The position numbers were made by a program, and so were the translations under genes. Source: Cyanobium sp. FGCU6 (GTDB taxonomy: Bacteria > Cyanobacteriota > Cyanobacteriia > PCC-6307 > Cyanobiaceae). From it: DNA of 64,000 bases. The stretch lies in NCBI GenBank assembly GCA_024958655.1, contig JANWUR010000010.1, forward strand, positions 1-64,000. Direction: 5' to 3'. This document shows, in pieces, positions 17,388-27,633 of this stretch (positions are counted from its first letter, which is position 1; every line of letters begins with the position of its first letter). The notes under the pieces are model-generated. The model did no database searches and had not been told where the DNA came from. It was given only the letters and a program-made list of their open reading frames with translations.

Positions 17388-18781
17388 GCCTGCACGACCT
17401 GCGTCGCCTGCTGGCCGCCGGAGTTCCGGCCGGCCGCTGCGACGAGGATGCGGTACGCCGGCAGTGGTGGGCGGGCCTCGCCACCCTGCAGGACGACCTC
17501 CTTCCCGCCACGGGCATGGCGGCTGGGAGCGGAGAGCACCGGGGCATCTGGCTGGCGGCTCCCCTGCCGGCGCTCTACGAGCCCTCGCTGCTGGCGGTTC
17601 TGCAGGGGTGGGTGTGGGCGCCGGAGGCGATCGAGCGCCTGCTGCCGGGCGGCGCTCCCCTGCTGCCCGTGAGCCATCCCGGCCGGCAGGCGGACCAGGC
17701 CGCCGCCTTCCATCGCCTGCCGCTGCAGGCGGACGACGGCACCGATCCCCTGCTGCTGCTGATCACGCCGGGCCTGCAGGTGGCCCTCGCCCTCGATGGG
17801 CCTGCGCAGGCCCGCCGGCTGGTGGCGCGCTTCGACGCCGACGTGCTCTCCTCCGCCCTCGACCTGCTGGATCGGCGGCTGCAGAAGGAGGCACCGGCCC
17901 AGGCCCAGCGCCTGCGCCAGCACCTGCAGGCGCTGGGGCCGCTGCACAACGATGCGGCCCAGGGCCTGCGGTTCTGGCCATTGGTGGCCGAGCGCCTGGC
18001 TGCCATGGCACCCAGCGTGACGCTGCAGCCGCTGGTGCCGGCGAGCGAGGCCGGGGGCGGGGCCGTGGAGCCCGGCGACGACGCCGCCGCCCGCAGCGAG
18101 CTGGCCCTGCTGGAGGCCCTCACCCATGAGGTGCGCACGCCGCTGGCCACGATTCGCACCCTGATCCGCTCGCTGCTGCGCCGCCGTGATCTGCCGCCGG
18201 TGGTGCGCCAGCGCCTGGAGCAGATCGACGGCGAATGCAGCGAGCAGATCGACCGCTTCGGTCTGATCTTCCTGGCGGCGGAACAGCAGCGGCAGCCCGG
18301 ACCGGGCCAGCCCCTGGCCGCCAGCGATCTGGCCCGCACCGACCTGAGCGCCCTGCTGCTCCAGCTCGAAGTGCTGTGGCAGCGGCAGCTGGCCCGCCGG
18401 GATCTTGGGCTGGAGCTGGTGATCGCCCCGGATCTGCCGCCGGTCCTCAGCGACCCCTCCCGGCTGGAGACGATGCTCGGCGGCCTGATGGACCGTTTCG
18501 GCCGCAGCCTCCCCGCCGGCAGCCGCGTACGCCTGAGCCTCCAGCCCGCCGGCCCTCGCCTCAAACTGCAGCTCACCAGCGACGACCCCCCCAGCGCTGA
18601 CGGCGGCAGGCCCGAGCGCGGCCCGGCGGGGAAGAGGGTGGGGCCGGTGCTGAGCTGGAACCCAGGCACCGGCAGCCTTCAGCTCAGCCGGCAGGCCACC
18701 CGCCAGCTGTTCCATCGCCTGGGCGGCCGCCTCACCGAGCGCGGAGGCAGCAGCCTCACGGTGTTCTTCCCGCTGGCCTAG
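17384..18781 (+). CDS. Sensor histidine kinase-like protein with degenerate ATPase domain
   Basis: A 465-residue soluble protein. Residues 1-230 form a cyanobacteria-type N-terminal domain with no membrane helix. The H-box LTHEVRTPLATIRTL (His248) and a DHp helix pair follow. The C-terminal region aligns in order with HATPase_c, but the N-box Asn and the DxGxG G1 box are not visible; the corresponding stretches read LETMLGGLMDRFGRSLP and LTSDDPPSADG. It starts at GTG overlapping the rodA stop, so it is translationally coupled to rodA. It may be a pseudokinase or phosphotransfer scaffold. Confidence 0.8.
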   Translation: MSLHDLRRLLAAGVPAGRCDEDAVRRQWWAGLATLQDDLLPATGMAAGSGEHRGIWLAAPLPALYEPSLLAVLQGWVWAPEAIERLLPGGAPLLPVSHPGRQADQAAAFHRLPLQADDGTDPLLLLITPGLQVALALDGPAQARRLVARFDADVLSSALDLLDRRLQKEAPAQAQRLRQHLQALGPLHNDAAQGLRFWPLVAERLAAMAPSVTLQPLVPASEAGGGAVEPGDDAAARSELALLEALTHEVRTPLATIRTLIRSLLRRRDLPPVVRQRLEQIDGECSEQIDRFGLIFLAAEQQRQPGPGQPLAASDLARTDLSALLLQLEVLWQRQLARRDLGLELVIAPDLPPVLSDPSRLETMLGGLMDRFGRSLPAGSRVRLSLQPAGPRLKLQLTSDDPPSADGGRPERGPAGKRVGPVLSWNPGTGSLQLSRQATRQLFHRLGGRLTERGGSSLTVFFPLA

Positions 18782-18874
18782 GTCCTTTGTTGACGGGTGT
18801 GAAGAGTGCTCGAAGGAGCCGCAAAGCCCCTGAATCACGGTGCTAGTTTCCGCCTGAAACGGTCTGCACGAGCC

Positions 18875-19306
18875 ATGCCTGCAACGGCGCTGAGCGGTCA
18901 ACTTCCGAAGTACATCGGCAGCACCGGTGGGCTGCTGAACTCCGCGGAAACCGAGGAGAAATACGCCATCACCTGGACCAGCCCCTCCGTCCAGGTGTTT
19001 GAGCTGCCCACCGGCGGCGCCGCCGAGATGAATGCCGGCGAAAACCTCATGTATTTCGCCCGCAAGGAGCAGTGCCTGGCTCTGGGCACCCAGCTCCGCA
19101 CCAAGTTCAAGCCCCGGATCGAGGACTACAAGATTTACCGCATCTATCCCGGTGGAGACACTGAGTACCTCCATCCCAAGGATGGTGTGTTCCCCGAGAA
19201 GGTGAACGAAGGTCGTCCGATGGTGGGGCATAACCCCCGTCGCATCGGCGAGAATCCCGATCCCTCCAGCCTCAAGTTCAGCGGCAAGGCCACCTACGAC
19301 GCCTGA
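18875..19306 (+). CDS. psaD: Photosystem I reaction centre subunit II (PsaD)
   Basis: A 143-residue extrinsic PSI subunit on the cytoplasmic face that docks ferredoxin. [47 protein letters not shown] and [27 protein letters not shown]-type segments are diagnostic. The ATG before PATALSG is chosen; the longer ORF adds 23 non-homologous residues. A terminator follows 44 bp downstream, so it is probably monocistronic. Confidence 0.98.
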   Translation: MPATALSGQLPKYIGSTGGLLNSAETEEKYAITWTSPSVQVFELPTGGAAEMNAGENLMYFARKEQCLALGTQLRTKFKPRIEDYKIYRIYPGGDTEYLHPKDGVFPEKVNEGRPMVGHNPRRIGENPDPSSLKFSGKATYDA

Positions 19307-19349
19307 AGGCACACCGCTGCGGAGCCGGTACGACCGGCACGTATAACTA

Positions 19350-19374
19350 CGGGGCTTGGTGCCCCGTTTTTTTT
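19350..19374 (+). terminator. Rho-independent terminator of psaD
   Basis: The stem CGGGGC / GCCCCG with a 5-nt loop is followed by eight T. It stands between psaD and the trpE start. Confidence 0.9.
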
Positions 19375-19391
19375 GCCTGCCCAACAATGCG

Positions 19392-20981
19392 ATGACGGGT
19401 GCCGACCGCAGCCCTGACCGGGCCTCCTTCCTCGACCTTGCCACCCGCGAGCGGGAGCGGCCCGGGGGATGCAACCTGATCCCCCTCTGGAAACGCTGGC
19501 CAGCGGACCTGGAGACCCCGCTCACCACCTGGCTGAAGGTGGGCCAGGGCCGCGGCCACGGCGTGCTGCTGGAATCGGTGGAGGGCGGGGAACAGCTGGG
19601 ACGCTGGAGCTTTGTGGTGAGCGATCCGCGCTGGATCCTCACCTGCCGCGGGGCCCTGGCCGCGCGCCGCTGGCGCCATGGACGCCATGACGACCTGGAG
19701 GGCAACCCCTTCCAGCTGCTGCGCCAGTGCCTGGCCCCACTGCGGCCCGCTCCGGTCCCCGGGCTTCCTCCCCTCGGGCAGCTGTTCGGGTTCTGGGGCT
19801 ACGAGCTGATCCGCTGGATCGAGCCCACGGTGCCGGTCCACCCCACCGATCCGGCGGGACCGCCTGATGGCTGCTGGATGCTTGCCGACAGCCTGCTGGT
19901 GTTCGACCAGGTGAAACGCCAGATCACTGCGGTGGCCTACGCCGACATCGATCCCGACGGGGAGGCCGGCGGCGATGCCGATCGGGCCTGGCTGCAGGCG
20001 GCCGAGCGCATCGCCGTGCTGGAGGGTCGCATGCATGCCCCCCTCGACCCCCAGGTGAAGCCCCTCGACTGGCATGACGCCCAGCAGCTCGACCTGCCCA
20101 CCCGCAGCAACCGCGACCGGAGCGACTTCGAGCAGGCGGTCAGCGCCGGCCGTGAGCACATCGCCGCCGGCGACGTGTTCCAACTGGTGCTCAGTCAGCG
20201 GCTGGAGGCCACGATCGAGCGGGATCCCTTCTCCCTCTACCGCAGCCTGCGGATGGTGAACCCCTCGCCCTACATGGCGTTCTTCGACTTCGGCAACTGG
20301 TATCTCATCGGCTCCAGCCCCGAGGTGATGGTGAAGGCCGAACCGGGCGAAGGGGGAGCGGTGCGCGCCTCGCTGCGGCCGATCGCCGGCACCCGCCCCC
20401 GCGGCAGCGACGAGGCGGAGGACCGGCAGATGGAGGCCGAACTGCTGGCCGACCCCAAGGAGCGGGCCGAGCACGTGATGCTGGTGGATCTCGGCCGCAA
20501 CGACCTCGGCCGTGTGTGCCAACCCGGCAGTGTGCGCGTGGAGGAGCTGATGGTGATCGAGCGCTACTCCCATGTGATGCACATCGTCAGCCAGGTGGAG
20601 GGGGAGCTGGATCCGGCGCGTGACGTCTGGGACCTGCTGATGGCCTGCTTCCCCGCCGGCACCGTCAGCGGCGCCCCCAAGATCCGGGCGATGCAGTTGA
20701 TCCACACCCTGGAGCCCGATGCCCGGGGGCCCTATTCCGGGGTTTACGGCGCCGTGGATCTGAACGGCTCGCTGAACACCGCCATCACCATCCGCACGAT
20801 GGTGGTGCAGCCCACCGGCGACGGCTGCTGGCGTGTGCAGGTGCAGGCCGGCGCAGGGATCGTGGCCGATTCACGCCCGGAGGCCGAGTATCAGGAAACC
20901 CTCAACAAGGCCCGCGGAATGCTGAAGGCCCTGGCCTGCCTGCAGGACATCCCCGAACTCACCGTGGGTGTCCCCCGATGA
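19392..20981 (+). CDS. trpE: Anthranilate synthase component I
   Basis: A 529-residue chorismate-using enzyme making anthranilate for tryptophan. The C-terminal chorismate-binding domain is clear: DVFQLVLSQRLE, IAGTRPRG, ELLADPKERAEHVMLVDLGRNDLGR, FPAGTVSGAPKIRAM and GAGIVADS. The N-terminal LLESVEGGEQLGRWSFV fits TrpE rather than an isochorismate or aminodeoxychorismate synthase. The start is the ATG 18 bp after the psaD terminator T-run. The stop overlaps the gshA start (ATGA). Confidence 0.95.
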   Translation: MTGADRSPDRASFLDLATRERERPGGCNLIPLWKRWPADLETPLTTWLKVGQGRGHGVLLESVEGGEQLGRWSFVVSDPRWILTCRGALAARRWRHGRHDDLEGNPFQLLRQCLAPLRPAPVPGLPPLGQLFGFWGYELIRWIEPTVPVHPTDPAGPPDGCWMLADSLLVFDQVKRQITAVAYADIDPDGEAGGDADRAWLQAAERIAVLEGRMHAPLDPQVKPLDWHDAQQLDLPTRSNRDRSDFEQAVSAGREHIAAGDVFQLVLSQRLEATIERDPFSLYRSLRMVNPSPYMAFFDFGNWYLIGSSPEVMVKAEPGEGGAVRASLRPIAGTRPRGSDEAEDRQMEAELLADPKERAEHVMLVDLGRNDLGRVCQPGSVRVEELMVIERYSHVMHIVSQVEGELDPARDVWDLLMACFPAGTVSGAPKIRAMQLIHTLEPDARGPYSGVYGAVDLNGSLNTAITIRTMVVQPTGDGCWRVQVQAGAGIVADSRPEAEYQETLNKARGMLKALACLQDIPELTVGVPR

Positions 20982-22135
20982 GCCCGTCCCTGATGCTCAA
21001 GGGCTTCGAGGTGGAGATGTACACCGGCCGTCCCGACGGCACGGTGCTGGGTTGCGCGGCCGAGGCCGCGGCCGCGCTGGAGGGCTTCGTGACCGAGCCC
21101 GACAACCGCAATCTGGAGTACACCACGGCTCCTGATGCCAGCTACGGCCGCCAGCTCGCGCTACTGCTCGAACCCCGGCGCCGGCTGCGTCGCTGGCTGG
21201 CCCCCCGCGGCCTCACCCTTCTGCCGGGCAGCGTGCTGAGCACGGGCGGCAGCGACACCTTCGTGCGCTCCGATCCCTCCAACCCCTACCACGCCTACAT
21301 CGAGGCCACCTACGGCACCCGTGTGGTCACGGCGAGCGTGCACATCAACCTGGGGCTGACAGCCATGGAACCACTGTTCGCCGGACTGCGTCTGCTCCGC
21401 TGCGAAGGGGCCCTGCTGCTGGCCCTGAGCGCCAGCTCGCCCTTCCTCGATGGCATCGTCACCGGGGCCCATTCCCAGCGCTGGCTGCAGTTTCCGCTCA
21501 CCCCGCCCCAGGTTCCCCTGTTCACGGGCCACGCCCACTACATCCGCTGGATGGAGGAGCAGCTGGCCGCGGGATCGATGCACAACGTGCGTCACCTCTG
21601 GACCTCCGTGCGGCCCAACGGCGACGACCGTCCGCACGACCTCAACCGGCTGGAGATCCGCATCTGCGACCTGATCAGCGATCCGGCGCTGCTGCTGGCG
21701 GTCACCGCCTTCGCCGAGCTGCGTCTGCACCGGATGCTGGCCGATCCCAGGGCGCACGATCCCCTCCACGCCAGCCGGCTCACGCCGGCGGAACTGGCCC
21801 AGCTGGCCGATGCCAACGATCGGGCCGCCGCCGCCGCGAGCCTGGACGCCACCCTCAGCGACTGGCGCACGGGGGAGGCCATCGGTGCCCGCGGCTGGAT
21901 CGGCCGCGAACTGGACGACCTGGAGCCCCTGGCGGCCGAACTCGGTCTGAACGCCACCCTCGCTCCGCTCGCCGACGTGCTGGCACGGGGGAACGAAGCG
22001 ATGGTCTGGCTGGCCCGCCACCGCAACGGCGAGAGCGTGAACGCGATCGTGGCGGGCGAGGCGGCGGCCCTGGCGGAGCGGGAACAGGCCCTTGAGGCAT
22101 GGCTTGCGACAGACACCACCCACGCTTTGGGATGA
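20978..22135 (+). CDS. gshA: Glutamate-cysteine ligase, cyanobacterial type
   Basis: A 385-residue GCS2-like ligase that makes gamma-glutamylcysteine, the first step to glutathione. [44 protein letters not shown] and [11 protein letters not shown] match the cyanobacterial family. Both ends overlap neighbours by 4 bp (ATGA): trpE upstream and ppc downstream. That gives tight translational coupling of an amino acid gene, a thiol gene and an anaplerotic gene. Confidence 0.92.
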   Translation: MSPSLMLKGFEVEMYTGRPDGTVLGCAAEAAAALEGFVTEPDNRNLEYTTAPDASYGRQLALLLEPRRRLRRWLAPRGLTLLPGSVLSTGGSDTFVRSDPSNPYHAYIEATYGTRVVTASVHINLGLTAMEPLFAGLRLLRCEGALLLALSASSPFLDGIVTGAHSQRWLQFPLTPPQVPLFTGHAHYIRWMEEQLAAGSMHNVRHLWTSVRPNGDDRPHDLNRLEIRICDLISDPALLLAVTAFAELRLHRMLADPRAHDPLHASRLTPAELAQLADANDRAAAAASLDATLSDWRTGEAIGARGWIGRELDDLEPLAAELGLNATLAPLADVLARGNEAMVWLARHRNGESVNAIVAGEAAALAEREQALEAWLATDTTHALG

Positions 22136-25100
22136 TCATGGGCAGCCCTCCCCCTTCCACCGCCCCCATGCGGCAGCCCCTCACCGCGCCCGCTGCCGCC
22201 AGCGCCGGACCCCCACCGGAAACCCCCGCAGGCGTGATCCGCCTGCTGGGCGAGCGGCTCGAGCTGGTGGAAGACCTTTGGGAAACGGTGCTGCGCAGCG
22301 AGTGCCCTCCCCCCCAGGCCGAGCGCCTGCTGCGCCTCAAGCAGCTGGCGGGTCCGATCAATGCCGAGGAGCTGGCCTCCGCCGAGGAGGAGGCCACCCT
22401 CCAGCAGGACACCAGCGAAGCGATCGTGGCGGTGATCCGCGAGATGGATCTGTCCGATGGCATCGCCGCGGCCCGGGCCTTCTCCCTCTACTTTCAGCTG
22501 GTCAACATCCTCGAGCAGCACATCGAGGAGGACAGCTACCTCGAGAGCCTCAAGACAGCCCCCCAGACCACGAGCAGCGACCCGTTCCTGCCCGCCCTCG
22601 CCAGCCAGAGCGATCCGGCCACCTTCCGCCAGCTGTTCGAGCGGCTGCGGGCCCTGAACGTGCCCCCCGCCAGGCTGGAGAGCCTGCTGGCGGAACTGGA
22701 CATCCGCCTGGTGTTCACGGCCCACCCCACGGAGATCGTGCGGCACACGGTGCGTCACAAGCAGCGGCGGGTCGCGGCGCTGATCCAGAAGCTCCAGCTG
22801 GAGCGCCAGGCCAACCTCGACGACCAGCAGCGGCTGCGCCAGCAGCTGGAGGAGGAGATCCGGCTGTGGTGGCGCACCGACGAGCTGCACCAGTTCAAGC
22901 CCTCGGTGCTGGATGAGGTGGATTACGCGCTGCACTACTTCCAGCAGGTGCTGTTCGATGCGATGCCCCAGCTGCAGCAGCGCATCCGCTCAGCTCTGGT
23001 CGCGAGCTACCCCGACGTGGTGCCCCCGCGCGAGGCCTTCTGCACCTTCGGCTCCTGGGTGGGTGCCGACCGGGACGGCAACCCCTCGGTGACACCGGAG
23101 ATCACCTGGCGCACCGCCTGCTATCAGCGCCAGCTGATGCTCGAGCGCTATGTGCGCTCGGTGTCGGCACTGCGCGATCAGCTGAGCATCTCGATGCAGT
23201 GGAGCCAGGTGAATCCGGCGCTGCTCGAATCGCTCGAGATGGATCGGCTCCGCTTTCCCGAGATCTACGAGGAGCGGGCGGCCCGCTACCGGCTTGAGCC
23301 CTACCGCCTCAAGCTGAGCTACGTGCTCGAGCGCCTCAGGCTCACCCTGCTGCGCAATCAGCAGCAGGCCGACGGTGGCTGGGAATCCCCCAGCGAAGCG
23401 CCGACCCCCGTGGTGGAGCCGGGGTTCGCCAACCTCACCACGATGCCAGGGCCGGAACTTCACTACGGATCCCACGAGGAGTTCCGCAGCGATCTCGAAC
23501 TGATCAAAGGCAGTCTTGAGGCCACCGGACTCGGCTGCGAGGCCCTGGCCGACCTGCTGAGCCAGGTGCACATCTTCGCGTTCTGCCTGGCCAGTCTTGA
23601 CATCCGCCAGGAGAGCACCCGCCACAGCGATGCCATCGACGAGCTGACGCGCTATCTGCAGCTGCCGGTCCCCTACGCCGAGATGGACGAGCCGCAGCGA
23701 GTGGCGTGGCTGCTGGAGGAACTGCAGACCCGCCGGCCCCTCCTGCCGCCGGCAGCCCGCTGGAGTGACGCCACAGGGGAGACCATCGCTGTGTTCCGCA
23801 TGCTGCAGCGGCTGCAGCAGGAGTTCGGCTCACGCATCTGCCGCACCTACGTGATCTCGATGAATCACACGGTGTCCGACCTGCTGGAGGTGCTGCTGCT
23901 GGCGAAGGAAGCGGGCCTGGTGGATCCGAAGGCCCGCCGCTCCGCCCTGCTGGTGATTCCCCTGTTCGAAACGGTGGAGGACCTGCAGCGGGCGCCGGCG
24001 GTGATGGACCGTCTGTTCCGTGAACCCTTCTACCGCGAACTGCTCACCGGCAACACCGACACCGCTCAGCCCCTGCAGGAGGTGATGCTCGGGTACTCCG
24101 ACAGCAACAAGGACTCGGGCTTCCTCTCCAGCAACTGGGAGATCCACCGGGCGCAGATCGCGCTGCAGCAGCTTGCCGATGCCCATGGGGTGGCCCTGCG
24201 CATCTTCCACGGCCGCGGCGGATCGGTGGGACGGGGCGGCGGGCCGGCCTACCAGGCGATCCTGGCCCAGCCCAGCGGCACCCTTCAGGGCCGCATCAAG
24301 ATCACTGAGCAGGGCGAGGTGCTGGCCTCCAAGTACTCCCTGCCTGAGCTGGCTCTCTACAACCTGGAGACGGTCACCACCGCGGTGCTGCAGAACAGCA
24401 TGATCAGTGCCCCGGTGGATGACACCCCCACCTGGAACACCCTGATGGAGCGCCTCGCCGCCCGCTCCCGCGACCACTACCGGGCCCTGATCCACGACAA
24501 CCCCGATCTGGTGGCCTTCTTCCAGCAGGTCACGCCGATCGAGGAGATCAGCAAGCTGCAGATCTCCAGCAGGCCTGCCCGTCGTCGCAGCGGCGCCCGT
24601 GATCTCTCCAGCCTGCGGGCCATCCCCTGGGTATTCGGCTGGACCCAGAGCCGCTTCCTGCTGCCCAGCTGGTACGGCGTCGGCCACGCCCTTCAGGTGG
24701 AACTGGAGAACGACCCGGAGCAGATGGAACTGCTGCAGCTGCTCTATCAGCGCTGGCCGTTCTTCCGCATGCTGATCTCCAAGGTGGAGATGACCCTCTC
24801 GAAGGTGGATCTGCAGCTGGCCCGCCACTATGTGGAATCGCTCGGCCGGCCGGAAAACCGCGAAGCGTTCGACCGCATCTTCGAGGCGATCGCCAGCGAG
24901 TTCGTGCTCACCCGCGACCTGGTGCTGCGCATCAGCAACCACGGCCGCCTGCTCGACGGCGACCCGGCCCTGCAGCTGTCTGTCGATCTGCGCAACCGCA
25001 CGATCATCCCCCTCGGGTTCCTGCAGGTTGCCCTGCTGCGGCGGCTGCGGGACCAGAACCGCCAGCCACCCATGAGCGAGGGCAGCCTTGGCACCACCGA

Positions 25101-25194
25101 CGGCGACGGCCGCACCTACAGCCGCAGTGAACTGCTGCGCGGAGCCCTGCTCACCATCAACGGCATCGCCGCCGGCATGCGCAATACGGGCTGA
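22132..25194 (+). CDS. ppc: Phosphoenolpyruvate carboxylase
   Basis: A roughly 1020-residue enzyme fixing bicarbonate onto PEP to form oxaloacetate. Active-site segments are present: [43 protein letters not shown] and [13 protein letters not shown], plus the C-terminal [27 protein letters not shown], which ends in the conserved NTG. The start overlaps the gshA stop; ATGs 6 and 36 bp later are alternatives, because the first 40 residues are low-complexity. Confidence 0.97.
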   Translation: MIMGSPPPSTAPMRQPLTAPAAASAGPPPETPAGVIRLLGERLELVEDLWETVLRSECPPPQAERLLRLKQLAGPINAEELASAEEEATLQQDTSEAIVAVIREMDLSDGIAAARAFSLYFQLVNILEQHIEEDSYLESLKTAPQTTSSDPFLPALASQSDPATFRQLFERLRALNVPPARLESLLAELDIRLVFTAHPTEIVRHTVRHKQRRVAALIQKLQLERQANLDDQQRLRQQLEEEIRLWWRTDELHQFKPSVLDEVDYALHYFQQVLFDAMPQLQQRIRSALVASYPDVVPPREAFCTFGSWVGADRDGNPSVTPEITWRTACYQRQLMLERYVRSVSALRDQLSISMQWSQVNPALLESLEMDRLRFPEIYEERAARYRLEPYRLKLSYVLERLRLTLLRNQQQADGGWESPSEAPTPVVEPGFANLTTMPGPELHYGSHEEFRSDLELIKGSLEATGLGCEALADLLSQVHIFAFCLASLDIRQESTRHSDAIDELTRYLQLPVPYAEMDEPQRVAWLLEELQTRRPLLPPAARWSDATGETIAVFRMLQRLQQEFGSRICRTYVISMNHTVSDLLEVLLLAKEAGLVDPKARRSALLVIPLFETVEDLQRAPAVMDRLFREPFYRELLTGNTDTAQPLQEVMLGYSDSNKDSGFLSSNWEIHRAQIALQQLADAHGVALRIFHGRGGSVGRGGGPAYQAILAQPSGTLQGRIKITEQGEVLASKYSLPELALYNLETVTTAVLQNSMISAPVDDTPTWNTLMERLAARSRDHYRALIHDNPDLVAFFQQVTPIEEISKLQISSRPARRRSGARDLSSLRAIPWVFGWTQSRFLLPSWYGVGHALQVELENDPEQMELLQLLYQRWPFFRMLISKVEMTLSKVDLQLARHYVESLGRPENREAFDRIFEAIASEFVLTRDLVLRISNHGRLLDGDPALQLSVDLRNRTIIPLGFLQVALLRRLRDQNRQPPMSEGSLGTTDGDGRTYSRSELLRGALLTINGIAAGMRNTG

Positions 25195-25199
25195 AGCCC

Positions 25200-25688
25200 C
25201 TGAACACCATCGCTTCCCTCCTGATTCCGTTCCGCGGCCAGTCGCCACCCCCCCGCCTGCGTGAGGGGTACAACCTGCTGAGCCAGGCGGAACCGCCGGT
25301 GGCGGAGCTCAACCGGCTGCTGGAAAAGGCTGGCGACAGCCGCCGCCCTCCCGAGCTGTGGCAGCGGGTGCTCACCTGCAGCGCCTGGCACCTGAGCGTG
25401 ATCAACCCCGAGCAGCGGATGGTTGGATTCGTGCGGGCCACCAGCGACCAGGCCCTCAACGCCAACCTCTGGGACCTGATGGCCGATCCGGAGGATCCGG
25501 CACGCGACGAGGTGCTGCTGGCGCTGGTACAGGCTGCCCTCAGCCGGCTGCGGCGTGAACTGGCGGGCTGCAGCGTGTCGCTGTCGGCGCCGCCGGAGGC
25601 GCTGGCGGCGCTGGAGCACTGCGGGTTCCTGGTGGATCCGGGCGGCATCCGCGCCATGGGCCTGCGCCTGGAAGGCCCCGGCGCCTGA
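25200..25688 (+). CDS. GNAT-like acetyltransferase family protein
   Basis: A protein of about 162 residues. Coding-like sequence (LLIPFRGQSPPPRLREGYNLL) continues upstream of the first standard start, a GTG at 25299. I therefore place the start at a CTG 5 bp after the ppc stop; this is uncertain. The core QRMVGFVRATSDQ followed by ARDEVLLALVQAALSRLRR and the end ALEHCGFLVDPGGIRAM fit the GNAT fold. Substrate unknown. It lies directly behind ppc on the same strand. Confidence 0.65.
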   Translation: MNTIASLLIPFRGQSPPPRLREGYNLLSQAEPPVAELNRLLEKAGDSRRPPELWQRVLTCSAWHLSVINPEQRMVGFVRATSDQALNANLWDLMADPEDPARDEVLLALVQAALSRLRRELAGCSVSLSAPPEALAALEHCGFLVDPGGIRAMGLRLEGPGA

Positions 25689-25718
25689 AACGGCGCACCC
25701 GCAGTCAGGGGGGGCAAG

Positions 25719-25740
25719 AAAAAACCCTCCTGGCGGAGGG
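25719..25740 (-). terminator. Rho-independent terminator of tRNA-Arg
   Basis: Read on the minus strand, the stem CCCTCC / GGAGGG with a 4-nt loop is followed by six T. It lies 11 bp beyond the tRNA-Arg 3' end. The same stem lies just after the plus-strand GNAT stop. Confidence 0.8.
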
Positions 25741-25751
25741 CTGTGCAATCA

Positions 25752-25825
25752 CGAGCATGGAGGGATTCGAACCCCCGACCCTCAGAACCGGAATCTGATG
25801 CTCTATCCAGCTGAGCTACATGCCC
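25752..25825 (-). tRNA. trnR: tRNA-Arg (anticodon CCG)
   Basis: The reverse strand folds as a cloverleaf: acceptor GGGCATG with CATGCTC (one G-U pair), D-arm GCTCAGCTGGATAGAGC, anticodon loop TTCCGGT reading CCG, and T-loop TTCGAAT. CCA is not encoded. Confidence 0.95.
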
Positions 25826-25830
25826 ATCTC

Positions 25831-25872
25831 CAGCCCTGCGCCCTCCCCCAGGAGCAGGAGGGCGCAGGGCTG
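25831..25872. repeat. 16-bp perfect inverted repeat between tRNA-Arg and recF
   Basis: Arms at 25831-25846 and 25857-25872 (CAGCCCTGCGCCCTCC and its complement) enclose a 10-nt loop. The hairpin is very stable but has no T-run on either side, so it is not a standard terminator. It lies 5 bp from the tRNA 5' end and about 40 bp before recF. Confidence 0.8.
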
Positions 25873-25913
25873 ATGGAGCTACCTTAGCCGCCGACCGCCC
25901 CAGACCCATCCGG

Positions 25914-27014
25914 CTGCATCGCCTGGAACTGCTCCAGTTCCGCAACATCGCCGCACTCAACCTGGAGCTCACGGCACCGCGGCTGCTGGTGGTGGGCCGC
26001 AACGGCGAGGGCAAGTCGAATCTGCTGGAAGGCGTGGAGCTGCTCACGGGCCTGCGCTCCCATCGCTGCGCCAGCGACCGCGACATGATCGCCCACGACC
26101 AACCGGCTGCCCGGCTGCGGGCCATCACCGGAGAGGGGGACCTGCTGGAACTGGAGCTGAGGCGCCGGGGCGGACGTCAGGCGCGGCGCAACGGCCGCCT
26201 GCTGGAACGCCAGGTCGATCTGATCGGCCCGCTGCGCTGCGTGGGCTTCAGTGCCCTCGACCTCGAGCTGGTGCGGGGCGAGCCGGCCCTGCGGCGGCAG
26301 TGGCTCGACCGGGTGGTTCTCCAGCTCGAGCCGCTCTACGGCGAGTTGCTCAGCCGCTACGGACGCCTGCTGCGGCAGCGCAGCCAGCTGCTGCGACGGG
26401 GCCTGGCTCCTGACCAGCGGCAGGCGCTGCTGGATGCCTTCGACTGGCAGATGGCCGTGGTGGGCACCCGGCTGCACCGTCGTCGCGGCCGGGCCCTGCG
26501 GCGGCTGGAGCCCCTGGCCCTGGGCTGGCAGCAGCGTCTGGGGGGCGGCGGCGAGCCGCTGCAGCTGGCTTACCGCAGCGGCACCGTGCTGGAGGGGGAG
26601 GAGGCCGAGGAGCCCTGGCGCGACCAGATGGTCAGCCAGCTGAAGGAGCAGCGCTCGGAGGAGGAGCGACTGGGCCAGTGCCTGGTGGGGCCGCAGCGCG
26701 ATGAGATCGAGTTCCGGCTCTCGCAGCAGCCCGCCCGACGCTACGGCTCGGCGGGCCAGCAGCGCACGCTGGTGCTGGCGCTGAAGCTGGCGGAACTGGA
26801 ACTGGTGCACCAGGTGGTGGGGGCCCCGCCCCTGCTGCTGCTCGACGACGTGCTGGCGGAACTGGATCCGGGACGCCAGGGGCTGCTGCTGGAGGCGGTG
26901 GGGGAGGGTCACCAGTGCCTGGTGAGCGCCACTCACCTCGATGCCTTCGGCGGCGGCTGGCGGGAGGCCGCCCAGGTGGTGGAGATGAGGGCCGGCACGC
27001 TGGCGGCCGGCTGA
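25914..27014 (+). CDS. recF: DNA replication and repair protein RecF
   Basis: A roughly 366-residue SMC-like ATPase that helps load RecA at single-strand gaps. [18 protein letters not shown] is the standard RecF N terminus, followed by the Walker [13 protein letters not shown], signature-region QRDEIEF and SAGQQRTL-like [18 protein letters not shown], and Walker [17 protein letters not shown]. No in-frame ATG, GTG or TTG precedes the conserved N terminus; a CTG is used here as the apparent start. The first GTG (25989) would delete the first beta-strands. Confidence 0.9.
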   Translation: MHRLELLQFRNIAALNLELTAPRLLVVGRNGEGKSNLLEGVELLTGLRSHRCASDRDMIAHDQPAARLRAITGEGDLLELELRRRGGRQARRNGRLLERQVDLIGPLRCVGFSALDLELVRGEPALRRQWLDRVVLQLEPLYGELLSRYGRLLRQRSQLLRRGLAPDQRQALLDAFDWQMAVVGTRLHRRRGRALRRLEPLALGWQQRLGGGGEPLQLAYRSGTVLEGEEAEEPWRDQMVSQLKEQRSEEERLGQCLVGPQRDEIEFRLSQQPARRYGSAGQQRTLVLALKLAELELVHQVVGAPPLLLLDDVLAELDPGRQGLLLEAVGEGHQCLVSATHLDAFGGGWREAAQVVEMRAGTLAAG

Positions 27015-27095
27015 AGCGGGGCAACGGGGAGAGCCGAACCGTGGTCAGGGGCAATCTGCACGTATGGTGTGGAACTGTCTTCGCCTGGACCCCTG

Positions 27096-27575
27096 ATGAA
27101 CCAGAGCCTGCCCTGCCTCCACCCCAACCCGGGATGGACTGGAGCTGCACCCCTGCAAGCCACCTCCGCAATCCCCTCCACCACCGATACGGTCGGGAAG
27201 CACTGCATCCTCGAGCTGTACAGCTGCGACAGCGCCAAGCTCGATGACGAAGCCTTCCTCAGGGACACCATCACGACGGCAGCGAAACGTGCCGGTGCCA
27301 CCCTGCTCAACCTGATCACCCACCGTTTCGATCCCCAGGGCGTCACGGGGCTTGCCCTGCTGGCCGAATCCCATCTCTCGATCCACACCTGGCCCGAGTC
27401 GGGCTACGCCGCAGTCGATGTGTTCACCTGCGGGGATCACACCATGCCCGAGAAAGCCTGCCAGGTGCTGTGGGAGGAACTGGGAGCCGGGCACCACAAG
27501 CTCACCAGCTTCCGCCGCGAAACTCCGGCCGCGCTCGGCGACATCGACCGGGATCCCCTGCTGGCCGCCGCCTGA
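27096..27575 (+). CDS. speD: S-adenosylmethionine decarboxylase proenzyme
   Basis: A 159-residue bacterial-type SpeD. Self-cleavage should occur between Glu91 and Ser92 in [13 protein letters not shown], turning Ser92 into the pyruvoyl cofactor. The product, decarboxylated AdoMet, is the aminopropyl donor for spermidine. The N terminus is about 30 residues longer than the usual start at GKHCILELY, so translation may begin differently. A Cys/His pair typical of the family lies in [11 protein letters not shown]. Confidence 0.92.
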   Translation: MNQSLPCLHPNPGWTGAAPLQATSAIPSTTDTVGKHCILELYSCDSAKLDDEAFLRDTITTAAKRAGATLLNLITHRFDPQGVTGLALLAESHLSIHTWPESGYAAVDVFTCGDHTMPEKACQVLWEELGAGHHKLTSFRRETPAALGDIDRDPLLAAA

Positions 27576-27633
27576 GACCCGTGCTCCGGGTTGATCCCTG
27601 AAGCAGCCTGCGGCTGGGCCCTCCAACAGGGCC

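Noticed and set aside
22990-25248. Long minus-strand ORFs opposite ppc
   Set aside because: ppc is fully conserved on the plus strand, and the antisense products have no motif.
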